From the NCBI GenBank assembly GCA_018830325.1, contig JAHJSQ010000036.1:1-64000 (forward strand): a stretch of DNA of 64,000 nucleotides, written 5' to 3'. The position numbers were made by a program, and so were the translations under genes. Position 1 is the stretch's first letter. The number at the start of each line of letters is the position of its first letter. This DNA is from Gammaproteobacteria bacterium (lineage in GTDB: Bacteria > Pseudomonadota > Gammaproteobacteria > Methylococcales > Methylomonadaceae). Below the pieces are notes generated by a model that searched no databases, was not told the origin of the DNA, and saw nothing but the letters and a program-made list of their open reading frames with translations. Of this stretch, positions 8,709 through 18,875 are shown piece after piece.

Positions 8709-8797
8709 CGGTTAATCGTAATCAAGCAAAAAAGACAGTTCGAGATCGATTTCGATCGCAAGTCCTGTCAAAATCCCAACAAAACATTAAAAACCTC

Positions 8798-9337
8798 ATG
8801 AAAACCAAAGAGTGGTTCATCGGATTGATCGTCGCCGTTTTAATCGCATCAGCCGCCTGGATCGCGTTCAACCCGGCATCGATGGCGGCCCCCGACATTA
8901 CGTTCATGAGTATTACCGGAGAAAAAATCAAACTGAAGGATTGGCAAGGTAATCCGGTCATCGTCACCTTCTGGGCTACCGACTGCCCTAGCTGCATTAA
9001 GGAAATTCCGCATTTGATCGAATTGTACCGGGAGTATCATGAGCGCGGCTTGGAAATAATAGCGGTAGCAATGTACTATGATCCACCGAACCATGTCGTC
9101 GAAATGACCCGCGCCAAGCAAATTCCGTACAAAGTCGCGCTGGATCTGCAAGCCGAGCACGCCAAGGCTTTCGGCGACGTGCGCCTAACCCCGACAACCT
9201 TTTTAATCAAGCCGGACGGCACGATTGCTTTGCATAAAATAGGCGCATTCGACCTAAAGGATATGAAAAGTCGCATTGATTACCTCGTTCCCAAGCTTCA
9301 GCTTGGGAACGAGAAACTTCCTGCTCTTCATGGTTAA
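8798..9337 (+). CDS. TlpA/ResA-type thioredoxin-like protein with repeat-derived C-terminus
   Basis: Membrane-anchored thiol:disulfide protein facing the periplasm. The product has 179 residues: one N-terminal membrane segment (about 7-27) and a thioredoxin fold (about 30-165) with active site WATDCPSCIKE (CPSC, near residues 66-69) and cis-Pro in LTPTTFLI. The family role is reduction of cytochrome c or other exported thiols. The last 17 residues (LVPKLQLGNEKLPALHG) and the stop codon come from a 14-bp-stem palindrome and adjoining dispersed repeat at 9284-9347, so the tail is not ancestral. Followed by hemJ after 37 bases. Confidence 0.88.
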   Translation: MKTKEWFIGLIVAVLIASAAWIAFNPASMAAPDITFMSITGEKIKLKDWQGNPVIVTFWATDCPSCIKEIPHLIELYREYHERGLEIIAVAMYYDPPNHVVEMTRAKQIPYKVALDLQAEHAKAFGDVRLTPTTFLIKPDGTIALHKIGAFDLKDMKSRIDYLVPKLQLGNEKLPALHG

Positions 9338-9347
9338 ATGCTCTTCC
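9284..9347. repeat. Palindromic repeat (family F) plus family I segment overlapping a gene end
   Basis: A perfect 14-bp stem, CTCGTTCCCAAGCT and AGCTTGGGAACGAG, with a 2-base loop (9284-9313), followed by a segment ending TCTTCATGGTTAAATGCTCT. Related palindromes (CCCAAGCTCCAGCTTGGG) occur at 34678, 34818, 34991 and 35131. A related segment lies at 22640-22685 and inverted near 34565-34610. Here the repeat is translated as the tlpA-like C-terminus. Confidence 0.85.
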
Positions 9348-9374
9348 AATCGCACACAATTAAAAGGTTGATTT

Positions 9375-9800
9375 ATGCTCTGGTTAAAAGCTTTACATCT
9401 GATCTTCATGGTTACCTGGTTCGCGGGTTTATTCTATTTGCCGCGTCTGTTCGTTTATCACGCAATGAGTAGCGACGATATCAGCAACGAACGTTTCAAA
9501 GTCATGGAGCGAAAACTATTTTTCGGCATCATGACGCCGGGTATGATCGTCACGTTTATCTTCGGCATCTGGATGCTGATCGATTATGCCTGGGCTCTAT
9601 ACGGACAAAGCGGCTGGCTGCATGCCAAATTGGCGTTGTTATTTCTACTGGTGATCTATCATATTTTCTGCGGCATTTGGCTATTCGACTTCAAACACGA
9701 CCGCAACCGCCGCTCCCATGTTTATTACCGCTGGATGAACGAAGTGCCGGTGCTGTTTTTAGTCGGAATCGTGATACTGGCCGTCGTTAAACCGTTTTGA
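9375..9800 (+). CDS. hemJ: HemJ, protoporphyrinogen IX oxidase
   Basis: Small integral membrane protein (141 residues) of the HemJ/UPF0093 family, which oxidises protoporphyrinogen IX to protoporphyrin IX in heme synthesis. Four hydrophobic helices are visible. The N-terminal signature MLWLKALHLIFMVTWFAGLF contains the conserved His8, and HAKLALLFLLVIYH carries the conserved Lys/His region. It sits between the tlpA-like gene and thiDE on the plus strand. The presence of hemE later in the window fits a complete heme pathway. Confidence 0.9.
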   Translation: MLWLKALHLIFMVTWFAGLFYLPRLFVYHAMSSDDISNERFKVMERKLFFGIMTPGMIVTFIFGIWMLIDYAWALYGQSGWLHAKLALLFLLVIYHIFCGIWLFDFKHDRNRRSHVYYRWMNEVPVLFLVGIVILAVVKPF

Positions 9801-9854
9801 TCTACGATAGACATATCCCGCGCCAATTTTTCATGCCAACCAAGTAATTATTAC

Positions 9855-10646
9855 ATGACCACTACACATCCTACCGTTCTTTGCTTTTCCGGCCACGATC
9901 CCAGCGGCGGAGCCGGCATACAAGCCGATATCGAAACATTGATCAGCCACCGCTGTCATGCCGCCAGCGTCATAACGGCATTGACCGAACAAGATACGGG
10001 TAATGTCAAAAAACTCATTCCGCAAAAACCCGGCGACATCGTTGACCAAGCCAATACCATAATGGCTGACTTATCGATACAAGCGATCAAAATCGGCCTA
10101 ATCGGGCATTATGAAACCGCCAAGGCCATCGGTACTATTCTTGAGCAACATCCTAACATTCCGGTCGTTCTCGATCCGGTTCTGGCGGCCGGCGGCGGCA
10201 CCGAACTAGCCGGCGAACAATTGATAGACGCTATCAACGACCTCTTATTGCCCTGCACAACCGTACTGACGCCCAATAGCGTCGAAGCGCGCAAACTGAG
10301 CGGCCGGCAAGATCTCAATGACGCCGCGTTGAGTTTATTAGATAAAGGTTGCCAATATGTATTGGTCACCGGCACGCACGAACAAAGCGACACCGTGTGC
10401 AACCGGCTGTATCATGATGGCGCGCTACTCGAGTCGTTTCATTGGGAACGTCTCCCACACAGTTATCACGGTTCCGGCTGCACACTGGCATCCGCGATTG
10501 CCGCAATGATCGCTCATGGACTCGCGCCATTTTCAGCGGTCAACGAAGCTCAAGACTATACCTGGAACGCTCTCGAAAATGCTTATCGGCCCGGAAAAAG
10601 CCAGCACAACCCGAATCGACTTTTTTGGATGGAAAACGACGCATGA
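9855..10646 (+). CDS. thiD: ThiD, hydroxymethylpyrimidine (phosphate) kinase
   Basis: Phosphorylates HMP and HMP-P for thiamine synthesis. The 263-residue product belongs to the ribokinase-like fold: N-terminal FSGHDPSGGAGIQADIET (substrate site), VLDPVLAAGGG, LTPNSVEARKLSG, and the anion-hole motif HSYHGSGCTLASAIA (about 206-220). The stop overlaps the thiE ATG by four bases. No TPP riboswitch is visible upstream in the 54-base gap. Confidence 0.95.
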   Translation: MTTTHPTVLCFSGHDPSGGAGIQADIETLISHRCHAASVITALTEQDTGNVKKLIPQKPGDIVDQANTIMADLSIQAIKIGLIGHYETAKAIGTILEQHPNIPVVLDPVLAAGGGTELAGEQLIDAINDLLLPCTTVLTPNSVEARKLSGRQDLNDAALSLLDKGCQYVLVTGTHEQSDTVCNRLYHDGALLESFHWERLPHSYHGSGCTLASAIAAMIAHGLAPFSAVNEAQDYTWNALENAYRPGKSQHNPNRLFWMENDA

Positions 10647-11269
10647 ACATGCCTAAACGCGGGCTTTACGCGATTACTCAAACCGATAACAAAACAGTTG
10701 AAACCATCATTGAAGAAGTTGCCGCCGCGATACGCGGCGGCGCGGTGATGGTGCAATACCGAGACAAAAACCCTTCCGACACCTTGAAACTCGCCAAGGC
10801 GCTACTCGAAACCTGTCATGCGGCCAATGTACCCTTGATCGTCAATGACGATATCGAGCTGGCTGCAACGATCGGCGCGGACGGCGTCCATCTCGGCAAG
10901 GATGATGAAGATATTGTCTTGGCCAGACATCGGCTTGGTGTCAATGCCATCGTCGGCATTTCTTGTTACGACAGTATCGAGCGAGCCCTGGAAGCCGAAA
11001 AATTAGGCGCCAGTTACGCGGCATTCGGACGCTTTTATGCTTCCGGCACCAAACCGCTTGCCTCACCGGCAAAGCTGGAAACACTGCAACTTGCCAAGCA
11101 AAAATTGACGATTCCTATCGTCGCGATCGGAGGCATCCTACCTGAAAACGGCAATCTACTCATCGATGCCGGTGCCGATTTGCTGGCCGTGGTCGGTGGC
11201 CTGTATGACCGGGATACTGAGCAATCGGCAAAAATGTTTAATTCATTATTCGAGTGCTCAAACCCATGA
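10643..11269 (+). CDS. thiE: ThiE, thiamine-phosphate synthase
   Basis: Joins HMP-PP and thiazole phosphate to thiamine phosphate. The start MNMPKRGLYAIT at 10643 overlaps thiD by four bases; a longer in-frame extension lies inside thiD. The product has 208 residues with the TIM-barrel motifs VMVQYRDKN, PLIVNDDIELA, DGVHLGKDD, GISCYD, YAAFGRFYASGTK and VAIGGI. Its stop overlaps the start of the cytochrome gene, so the three genes are likely co-translated. Confidence 0.95.
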   Translation: MNMPKRGLYAITQTDNKTVETIIEEVAAAIRGGAVMVQYRDKNPSDTLKLAKALLETCHAANVPLIVNDDIELAATIGADGVHLGKDDEDIVLARHRLGVNAIVGISCYDSIERALEAEKLGASYAAFGRFYASGTKPLASPAKLETLQLAKQKLTIPIVAIGGILPENGNLLIDAGADLLAVVGGLYDRDTEQSAKMFNSLFECSNP

Positions 11270-11628
11270 ACAAACCGCAGCCTTTGCTTGGTTTCGGACA
11301 ATACGCTGTGCTTGTGCCCTTACTGATAGCGGCCTGCGCCACGAATACCGGCCCAATACGACAACAAGGCAAACAATTAGCTTTCGACCGAGACAAAGGC
11401 AATTGCCTAGCCTGCCATGCCATCGAAGACGGCGAATCGCCCGGGAATATCGGTCCACCGCTAAACAACCTGAGCGCCCGCTTCAAAACTCGGCAACAAT
11501 TGAAACAACAAATCTGGGATGCGAGCGTTTTGAATCCGGAAACCAGCATGCCGCCATACGGACGCAATAAAATACTGACCGACGAAGAGCTCGATCAAGT
11601 GGTCGACTATTTATGGTCGCTCGAATAA
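11266..11628 (+). CDS. SoxX-like monoheme cytochrome c lipoprotein
   Basis: The start at 11266 overlaps thiE; the product has 120 residues. A signal sequence ends in a lipobox-like LIAAC (about 19-23). One heme motif CLACH follows (about 41-45), with the SoxX-type sequence GNIGPPLNNL and a possible axial Met in SMPPYGRN. The family (SoxX of the SoxXA thiosulfate enzyme) uses AFDRxKGNCLACH, closely matched here. SoxA and other sox genes are absent from the window, so the partner and substrate are unknown. A family C repeat begins two bases after its stop. Confidence 0.8.
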   Translation: MNKPQPLLGFGQYAVLVPLLIAACATNTGPIRQQGKQLAFDRDKGNCLACHAIEDGESPGNIGPPLNNLSARFKTRQQLKQQIWDASVLNPETSMPPYGRNKILTDEELDQVVDYLWSLE

Positions 11629-11629
11629 C

Positions 11630-11804
11630 TATACCTTTCTCACTTCAAATTTCGGCATTGCTTAAGGAGGCGCCGGGGTGTTCGGTCCCTCACCTAACGC
11701 TAGGAGAGGGGCCAACATGGAGCTGGCATAGCGCCTACATGGACGTACTCACGGCGTCCTTTGACGAACACCCCGGTGCCGAATTTTGATCTACGATGGG
11801 TATA
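11630..11804. mobile_element. Family C element C1
   Basis: About 175 bp bounded by TATACC and GGTATA. The inner arms are imperfect inverted repeats (CACTTCAAATTTCGGCATTG at the left, GAATTTTGATCTACGATGGG at the right), with matching GCCGGGGTGTTCGG and CGAACACCCCGGTGCC. The centre carries TCACCTAACGCTAGGAGAGG and the core GCCTACATGGACGTACTCAC shared with family A. It starts two bases after the cytochrome stop codon and ends between converging genes. Confidence 0.75.
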
Positions 11805-11835
11805 TACCCCGCGCGAAGGGGTGCGGATAAAATTG

Positions 11836-14800
11836 TTACGCGATCTTGTCACACACTCTTTTGCCCATCGCGAACTGTTTAAACTCGTCTTCGGGCAACG
11901 GCTTACTGTAGTAATAACCTTGCGCATAAGCACATGGACGAGTCTTGAGAAATTCAGCCTGCCCTTCGTCCTCAACGCCTTCAGCGATGACTTCGAGCCG
12001 AAAGTTATTAGCGATATCTAGAATCGACTCGACGAGCGAAGCGTCACTCGGATCGACCAGTATATCCCTTATAAAAGTCCGGTCGATTTTGATAATATCA
12101 ACGGGCAGTTTCTTCAAATAACTGAGCGATGAAAAACCGGTGCCGAAATCATCCAATGCGATTTTAATGCCCTCAGACCTCAGTTTTTGCAATTGCCGAA
12201 TATAATGCTCCTTGTGGCTCATCATCAAGCTTTCGGTTATTTCAACAACGAAATGATTCGCACCGACGCCACTATGGTTGATTATATCCAGCCATTTATC
12301 GACACAACTGCCGTTCACAAATTGTAACGATGAGAAATTGACCGCGATCGATAACTCAGTCTCCAATTCGCTATTCAAACCGGCAATAAAATGACAAGCC
12401 TTGGCTAATACGAACTCGCCAATCTGCCCGATAAGATTCAAGCTTTCGGCAACCGGAATAAACTCATCCGGCGAAATAAACCCTCTCACCGGATGTTGCC
12501 AGCGGATTAAAGCCTCTGCGCCGCATAGACGCTGGCTTTGCAAATCGACGACCGGCTGATAATAGACAATGAAACGTTCGAACTTAACCGCATTTTTAAT
12601 ATCGTTGACGATACGATGCTGACGCTGCGCCTTCTCATGCATTTCTTGAGTAAAAAAGCGATAGGCGTTGCGGCCCTCCGCCTTGGCCGAATACATCGCA
12701 TTATCGGCATTTTTAAGTAATGTTTCGGCCTCTCGGCCGTCATTCGGATAAATCGTGATGCCGACACTGGCCGTAATATTCAGCTCATGGTCGTCCGCCT
12801 GAATCGGCATTTGAATAGCTTCGAGTATTTTTTCGGTCGGCGCGATCATATCGGTTTCGGACTCCAAGTTGGGGACCAGCACCGTGAATTCATCCCCACC
12901 AAACCTGGCAAAAGTATCGGACTCCCTGAAGACATGCGCCATGCGTGCGGCAACTTCTTGTAGAACGCGGTCGCCTAGCGAATGCCCAAGCGCATCGTTG
13001 ATATCCTTAAAACCGTCAAGATCGATAAACATTAACCCGAATAGCTTTCGTTCCCGGTGCGCTTTGGTAATAGCCTGCTGTAATCGATCATAAAACAAGT
13101 TACGATTAGGCAATTGAGTCAGCGCATCGAAATTAGCCTGCTGATGAATCAATTGTTGAGCCCGAAGCGAGTCGCCGATATCCGAAAAAATACCGACATA
13201 TTTCGAAACTCCGCCTTCCGCTTCTTTCAATGCGCTGATCGACAGCCATTCCGGGTAAATCTCGCCACTCTTACGCTTGTTCCAGATCTCGCCCTGCCAA
13301 CTTCCCGATTCCTCAAGAGTATGCCAAAGATTTCGGTAAAATGACTTCGTCTGCTTACCGGAATTAAGTATTTTCGGGTCTTTTCCCAATACTTCGTTCT
13401 TACTGTAGCCCGTAATTTCAGTGAATGCCGGATTGACTGAAATAATCCGGTTATTTTCGTCGGTAATCACGATGGCTTCATTAGCGGCATCGAACACACT
13501 AGCCGATAGACGAATCTGCTGTTCGGCCAAGTATTGCGAAGTAACATCCTCGATGGTCAACACGGCCCCTGTCACTTCATTACGGGCTAATCTCCGGTAG
13601 GGATAAAGCGTGAGATCATAATGTCGCCCCTGTTTTTCTTTCTTTATCAGGACACTCTGTTGTGTCTGTATCACTTGTTGCACAGGACCGACTAGATTTT
13701 CACAATCGAATAATATTTCCAACGATTCGATTGTGAGATTACCGTTTGCCATCGAATTCAGTTGAAGAAAACGCTGACCGACTCCATTATAACGAGTGAT
13801 TCGCATCCGACTATCGATCACGATCACGGCCATTTCGATGCTTTCCAGTATATTTCTCAAATCGTCGTTTAACTCTCCTAACTCCTTCGTTTTAACGGTC
13901 AATTCATCGTTCACCAAGGTTAATTCCTCGTTGATCGATTGCAACTCCTCGTTAGACGTTTCTAACTCTTCATTGGTCGACTGGAGTTCTTCGTTAGTTG
14001 CCTGCGCTTCTTCGTGCATGATTTGCCATTCGCCGACCGAGTTATCCAACGCTTCGGTCACGGTTCGCAAAGTCTCGCGAGTCGTTTGCAGCTCATGTTC
14101 CAATTCGGTAATACATAGCGCCGCCTCACGATCCGGGGGGCTAATATCGGAATGCTCGGCAACGGGCTCGAATGAAATCAGCAATAAGTTATCGTTAGCC
14201 AATTGGTGATAAACCGGCACAACCGAAATCCGGTAATGATAGCTCTTGCCTTCGAAAACCAAGGTCAAAGGCGGACTCTTGACAGGCTGATTATTGGATA
14301 ACGCCTGATGGCAAAATGCTCTTAGTTCGGTTTTGAAAACCGGATCGATGATCGAGAATAGATTAAAATCCGCCTTGCCTTGCCGAATTTTAATAAAATC
14401 TTCGCAGTGATTATAAAACTCGAGAACGCGACCCTCTCGCGTCGAAAGAATACTAGGCGGCACATATTTTTCAAATAGCTTATCCTGACCCACTATTCTA
14501 TGGGCCGGGAAAACCGGATTGCTGCCACGGTCATTTTCCGTCACTGCGAAATCGATCGTTTTTTTGGCATTTAAATCGGGACGAATGACGAGGGTACTGT
14601 TTTTGACGAATAACTTATTGTTACGATCGAGCCGTGTAAAGGCATCGTTCAGTTTCCATAGCGACTCGGCCTGCCCGAGAAACAGAATTCCGTTACTCAG
14701 CAATGAATAATGAAAATTCTTGAGCACCTGTTCCTGCATCGTCTGATTTAGATAAATCAAAAGATTGCGACAGCTAATTAAATCCAGGCGAATAAACGGC

Positions 14801-15981
14801 GGATTCTTGATTAAATCCTGACGCGAAAAAATAACCAAATCCCGCAGGCTCCGATTAATACTAAAGCCTTGTTCCAGCGGCAAAAAATACTTTTCTCGGA
14901 ATTCTCGACTTAAACCCTGTAAGGCAATTTCGTTATACTCGCCTCTCCGGGCGATTCGTATCGCATTGGCGTTGATATCGGTACCGTAAATTTGCACCCG
15001 ATAGCGGGAAATTGCGGCACCGAGCTCTTCCATTAATAACATCGCAATCGAATAAGCCTCCTCGCCGGTCGCGCAACCGGGCACCCAAATACGGATTTCA
15101 TCGCCCGGAGACTTAGCGTTGACAATCGTTTTGAGCGCATCTCTCAATGCCTCGAATGACTGTTCGTCTCGAAAAAAAGACGTTACGCAAACCAAGAAGC
15201 TGAAAGCCAAGCGTGACAGCTCTTCTGTGTTATCCAAACAAAACCGGACATATTCATCGAAGTCTTCGATTTGCAAAATAGCCATTCGACGATGGATTTG
15301 CCGGTTGATCGTACTGCTTTTGTAATTCACGAAATCCATTCCGGTCGCACTCAAGATGCGGTCGATCAACAAGTTGACCGCATCCGGCGCGCCTTGCGCC
15401 GGATTGTTTCCAAGATTCTTTTCGAAATTACGCGCTATCGCGGCTAACTTTCCGGCGGCCTCCGCCGGCTCAACCACCAAATCGACATCGGAACAATTGA
15501 TCGAGGCCTTCGGCATACTGCTGAATTTAGCCGATTCCGGGAGCTGAGCCATCGTAATGCCGCCCGCCGCTTTGACGGCTTTCAAGCCATTCGCGCCGTC
15601 GCTACCGGCTCCTGAGAAAACAAGAGCTATTGCCTTATCTTGGCATGACTCGGCAAGACTCTTAAAAAAATAATCGATTGAAGCCTTAGGAACTTGGTTA
15701 GAAGGCGGCCGGCTTAATTTGAAATGATTGTTGTCGATTGCAATATCGAAATCGTGAGGAGCGACATAAATAGTATTGGTCTGTAAACGAGCACCGTTTT
15801 TAGCTTCGTTAACCGGCAGAGTCGTTTCTTTGCGTAATAATTCGGCCAACAAGCTAGGCTGATCGGCCGAACTGTGCTGCACCACAATAAAACTCATCCC
15901 GGTATCCGGCGATAAATGCGACACGAACGGAAGCAAAGCCTCCAATCCACCCGCAGATGCGCCAATGCCAACAACAATCAT
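11836..15981 (-). CDS. CheB-CheR-PAS-GGDEF-EAL hybrid signalling protein
   Basis: A 1381-residue cytoplasmic-looking protein. Domains in order: CheB-type methylesterase (about 1-190; GIGASAGG, VVQHSS, GAGSDGA carry the Ser/His/Asp set); CheR-type methyltransferase (about 210-475; WVPGCATGEEAYS, SCRNLLIYL); a PAS-like region; a heptad coiled coil (about 660-725; repeated TNEELETSNEELQS); two further PAS domains (about 730-960); GGDEF (RFGGDEFTVLV, active-type signature); and EAL (GAEALIRWQHP, DDFGTGFSSL, both conserved). The domains suggest chemoreceptor-type methylation chemistry linked to cyclic-di-GMP making and breaking, but no response-regulator receiver domain or che genes are present nearby. 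No signal peptide or membrane span is seen. Confidence 0.92.
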   Translation of the reverse strand: MIVVGIGASAGGLEALLPFVSHLSPDTGMSFIVVQHSSADQPSLLAELLRKETTLPVNEAKNGARLQTNTIYVAPHDFDIAIDNNHFKLSRPPSNQVPKASIDYFFKSLAESCQDKAIALVFSGAGSDGANGLKAVKAAGGITMAQLPESAKFSSMPKASINCSDVDLVVEPAEAAGKLAAIARNFEKNLGNNPAQGAPDAVNLLIDRILSATGMDFVNYKSSTINRQIHRRMAILQIEDFDEYVRFCLDNTEELSRLAFSFLVCVTSFFRDEQSFEALRDALKTIVNAKSPGDEIRIWVPGCATGEEAYSIAMLLMEELGAAISRYRVQIYGTDINANAIRIARRGEYNEIALQGLSREFREKYFLPLEQGFSINRSLRDLVIFSRQDLIKNPPFIRLDLISCRNLLIYLNQTMQEQVLKNFHYSLLSNGILFLGQAESLWKLNDAFTRLDRNNKLFVKNSTLVIRPDLNAKKTIDFAVTENDRGSNPVFPAHRIVGQDKLFEKYVPPSILSTREGRVLEFYNHCEDFIKIRQGKADFNLFSIIDPVFKTELRAFCHQALSNNQPVKSPPLTLVFEGKSYHYRISVVPVYHQLANDNLLLISFEPVAEHSDISPPDREAALCITELEHELQTTRETLRTVTEALDNSVGEWQIMHEEAQATNEELQSTNEELETSNEELQSINEELTLVNDELTVKTKELGELNDDLRNILESIEMAVIVIDSRMRITRYNGVGQRFLQLNSMANGNLTIESLEILFDCENLVGPVQQVIQTQQSVLIKKEKQGRHYDLTLYPYRRLARNEVTGAVLTIEDVTSQYLAEQQIRLSASVFDAANEAIVITDENNRIISVNPAFTEITGYSKNEVLGKDPKILNSGKQTKSFYRNLWHTLEESGSWQGEIWNKRKSGEIYPEWLSISALKEAEGGVSKYVGIFSDIGDSLRAQQLIHQQANFDALTQLPNRNLFYDRLQQAITKAHRERKLFGLMFIDLDGFKDINDALGHSLGDRVLQEVAARMAHVFRESDTFARFGGDEFTVLVPNLESETDMIAPTEKILEAIQMPIQADDHELNITASVGITIYPNDGREAETLLKNADNAMYSAKAEGRNAYRFFTQEMHEKAQRQHRIVNDIKNAVKFERFIVYYQPVVDLQSQRLCGAEALIRWQHPVRGFISPDEFIPVAESLNLIGQIGEFVLAKACHFIAGLNSELETELSIAVNFSSLQFVNGSCVDKWLDIINHSGVGANHFVVEITESLMMSHKEHYIRQLQKLRSEGIKIALDDFGTGFSSLSYLKKLPVDIIKIDRTFIRDILVDPSDASLVESILDIANNFRLEVIAEGVEDEGQAEFLKTRPCAYAQGYYYSKPLPEDEFKQFAMGKRVCDKIA

Positions 15982-16095
15982 GCTTGAATAATAATAGTGA
16001 TAGTAATAAACCTACAAAGATTAGCATATTTAACGATTCTTTATGAGTAATCGCATAAAATGCAATCGACTACTCAAAAAAACTTATCTGACTGA

Positions 16096-16905
16096 TCACC
16101 GCACATTAATGGCATCTGGATAAAACAACTGCTGCCCCGACCGTTTGAAGCCGGCTATCAATGATTGCCCTTGCTTGCCGGTGAGAAATGCAATGTATTG
16201 CCTAGCCAATTCGTATTGAGCGGTGGAATAGCGTTTGGGATTGACGGCAATGAGATGATACGGATTGAATAACGTCGGATCATTATCGAAAACAATACCG
16301 ATTTCGACTTTATCTTGATAGGAAATGAATGTACCCCGGTCGGTCAAGGCGTAGGCTCGTTTTTGATCGGCCATTTGCAATACGGCGCCCATGCCTTGTC
16401 CGGTCGATATGTACCAAGATCCTTGAGGCTCGATTTTTAACTCGCGCCAAATTTCCTTCTCTTTCAGATGCGTACCAGACTCATCGCCACGAGAAATAAA
16501 TACCGACCGGTTCCGTGCTATTCTTGCAAAAGCTTCATTGACCGATCCGGAAGCGCTGACTCGAGCCGGATCGGCATTGGAACCTACGATGACAAAATCA
16601 TTATGCATCACAGGCACACGATCGACTCCATAGCCGGCATTAACAAAAGCTATTTCCGCTTCGGGCGCATGCACCAACATCAAATCGACATCGCCGTTTT
16701 CACCGAGCTTCAAGGCTTTGCCGGTTCCGACCGCAATCACATGCACCTTGACGCCATACCGTTTTTCGAAAACAGGATTCAAGACCGACAACAAACCCGA
16801 ATGTTCGGTGCTGGTAGTTGTAGACATCCGAAGAATCGGTTCGGCATGAAGATGGCCAGCTATTAGTAAAAAACTGAGTATGAATAATAGTTTGATCATT
16901 TTCAT
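16096..16905 (-). CDS. Tungstate/molybdate-type ABC substrate-binding protein (TupA-like)
   Basis: Periplasmic solute-binding protein of 269 residues with signal peptide (about 1-21, ending HLHA). The segment STTTSTEHSGLLSVLNPVF and GTGKALKLGENGDVDLMLVH match the TupA/PBP-like family that binds tungstate or a related oxyanion. SRGDESGTHLKEKEIW is a second typical ligand region. No tupB/tupC permease or ATPase gene is adjacent, so it is an orphan here. Tungstate is inferred from family only. Confidence 0.82.
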   Translation of the reverse strand: MKMIKLLFILSFLLIAGHLHAEPILRMSTTTSTEHSGLLSVLNPVFEKRYGVKVHVIAVGTGKALKLGENGDVDLMLVHAPEAEIAFVNAGYGVDRVPVMHNDFVIVGSNADPARVSASGSVNEAFARIARNRSVFISRGDESGTHLKEKEIWRELKIEPQGSWYISTGQGMGAVLQMADQKRAYALTDRGTFISYQDKVEIGIVFDNDPTLFNPYHLIAVNPKRYSTAQYELARQYIAFLTGKQGQSLIAGFKRSGQQLFYPDAINVR

Positions 16906-16954
16906 GGCTTTTACTGAGTCAATCCAAAGAAAAAGGGGCGGGTTAAATATCTTC

Positions 16955-17125
16955 TGTGGGAGCGACGCCTACGTCGCGATGTCGAAGCTATTGATACTTG
17001 GCAGCCGATGATTTTTATCGAAGCCTTGGCGTTTTCGGCTTCGATACCATTTGTTGGTTATCCAAGCTTCCGGGCTTTCCCTCACCTAGCGTTAGGTGAG
17101 GGAGGATCTGGGGATCGCTCCCACA
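16955..17125. repeat. Family H palindromic repeat
   Basis: Outer inverted ends TGTGGGAGCGA and TCGCTCCCACA enclose an inner hairpin CCCTCACCTAGCGTTAGGTG. A related copy is at 56784-56880. No coding potential; lies between serS and the TupA-like gene. Confidence 0.75.
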
Positions 17126-17153
17126 AAGAACTCCAAGAGCCGCCCATTCACCA

Positions 17154-17181
17154 TTAACTGCTCACTGCTCACTATTCACTA
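17154..17181. repeat. Degenerate heptamer run
   Basis: Four phased 7-mers TTAACTG, CTCACTG, CTCACTA, TTCACTA just after the serS stop. The first is the complement phase of the GCAGTTA unit of the array at 2412-2554, suggesting a decayed or short version of the same type of repeat. Confidence 0.55.
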
Positions 17182-17184
17182 GCA

Positions 17185-18471
<1,287 letters not shown>

Positions 18472-18557
18472 TTACCTTGTAATAAAAAAAGTATTCCTAA
18501 GAGTACTAAGAACGCTTTTATAAAATAATTATCCTAGATTTCTAAAATCATGGAACA

Positions 18558-18875
18558 TCAAGAATCTACGCTGATAGGCGCGACCGCCGGCCAGGTGACA
18601 ATGTGCGGCAACTCGAACCGGGACCGCAATGCGATGATCGCATTTTCGGCTTTTTCAGGCTCGTCATAAAATTCGACGACCACCGGCAAATCCACGGACA
18701 GCGCTAACAGAGATGTCGTATGCATTTCCCGGTTCTCTCCATAACCTTCGATCGCTCGAAATACACTGACGCCTGAAATCGCTTGTTCATTGTGCAACAT
18801 GTCGACGATTTCGCCCGAGCTTGCCTTGCCTTCCAATGCGTAAATACGAACGACTGTTACCGGTTTCGACTTCAT
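18558..18875 (-). CDS. DUF190 family protein
   Basis: The 105-residue product starts MKSKPVTVVRIYALEG, overlapping the crcB stop by four bases. The DUF190/UPF0166 fold is PII-like (ferredoxin-like). The sequence has the typical ALEGKASSGEIVDML and SGVSVFRAIEGYGE segments. DUF190 genes are frequent neighbours of CrcB, which suggests a link with fluoride export or its control, but the biochemical role is not established. Confidence 0.88.
   Translation of the reverse strand: MKSKPVTVVRIYALEGKASSGEIVDMLHNEQAISGVSVFRAIEGYGENREMHTTSLLALSVDLPVVVEFYDEPEKAENAIIALRSRFELPHIVTWPAVAPISVDS

Noticed and set aside
9801..9854. TPP riboswitch ahead of thiD
   Set aside because: The gap is only 54 bases and has no thi-box-like sequence.
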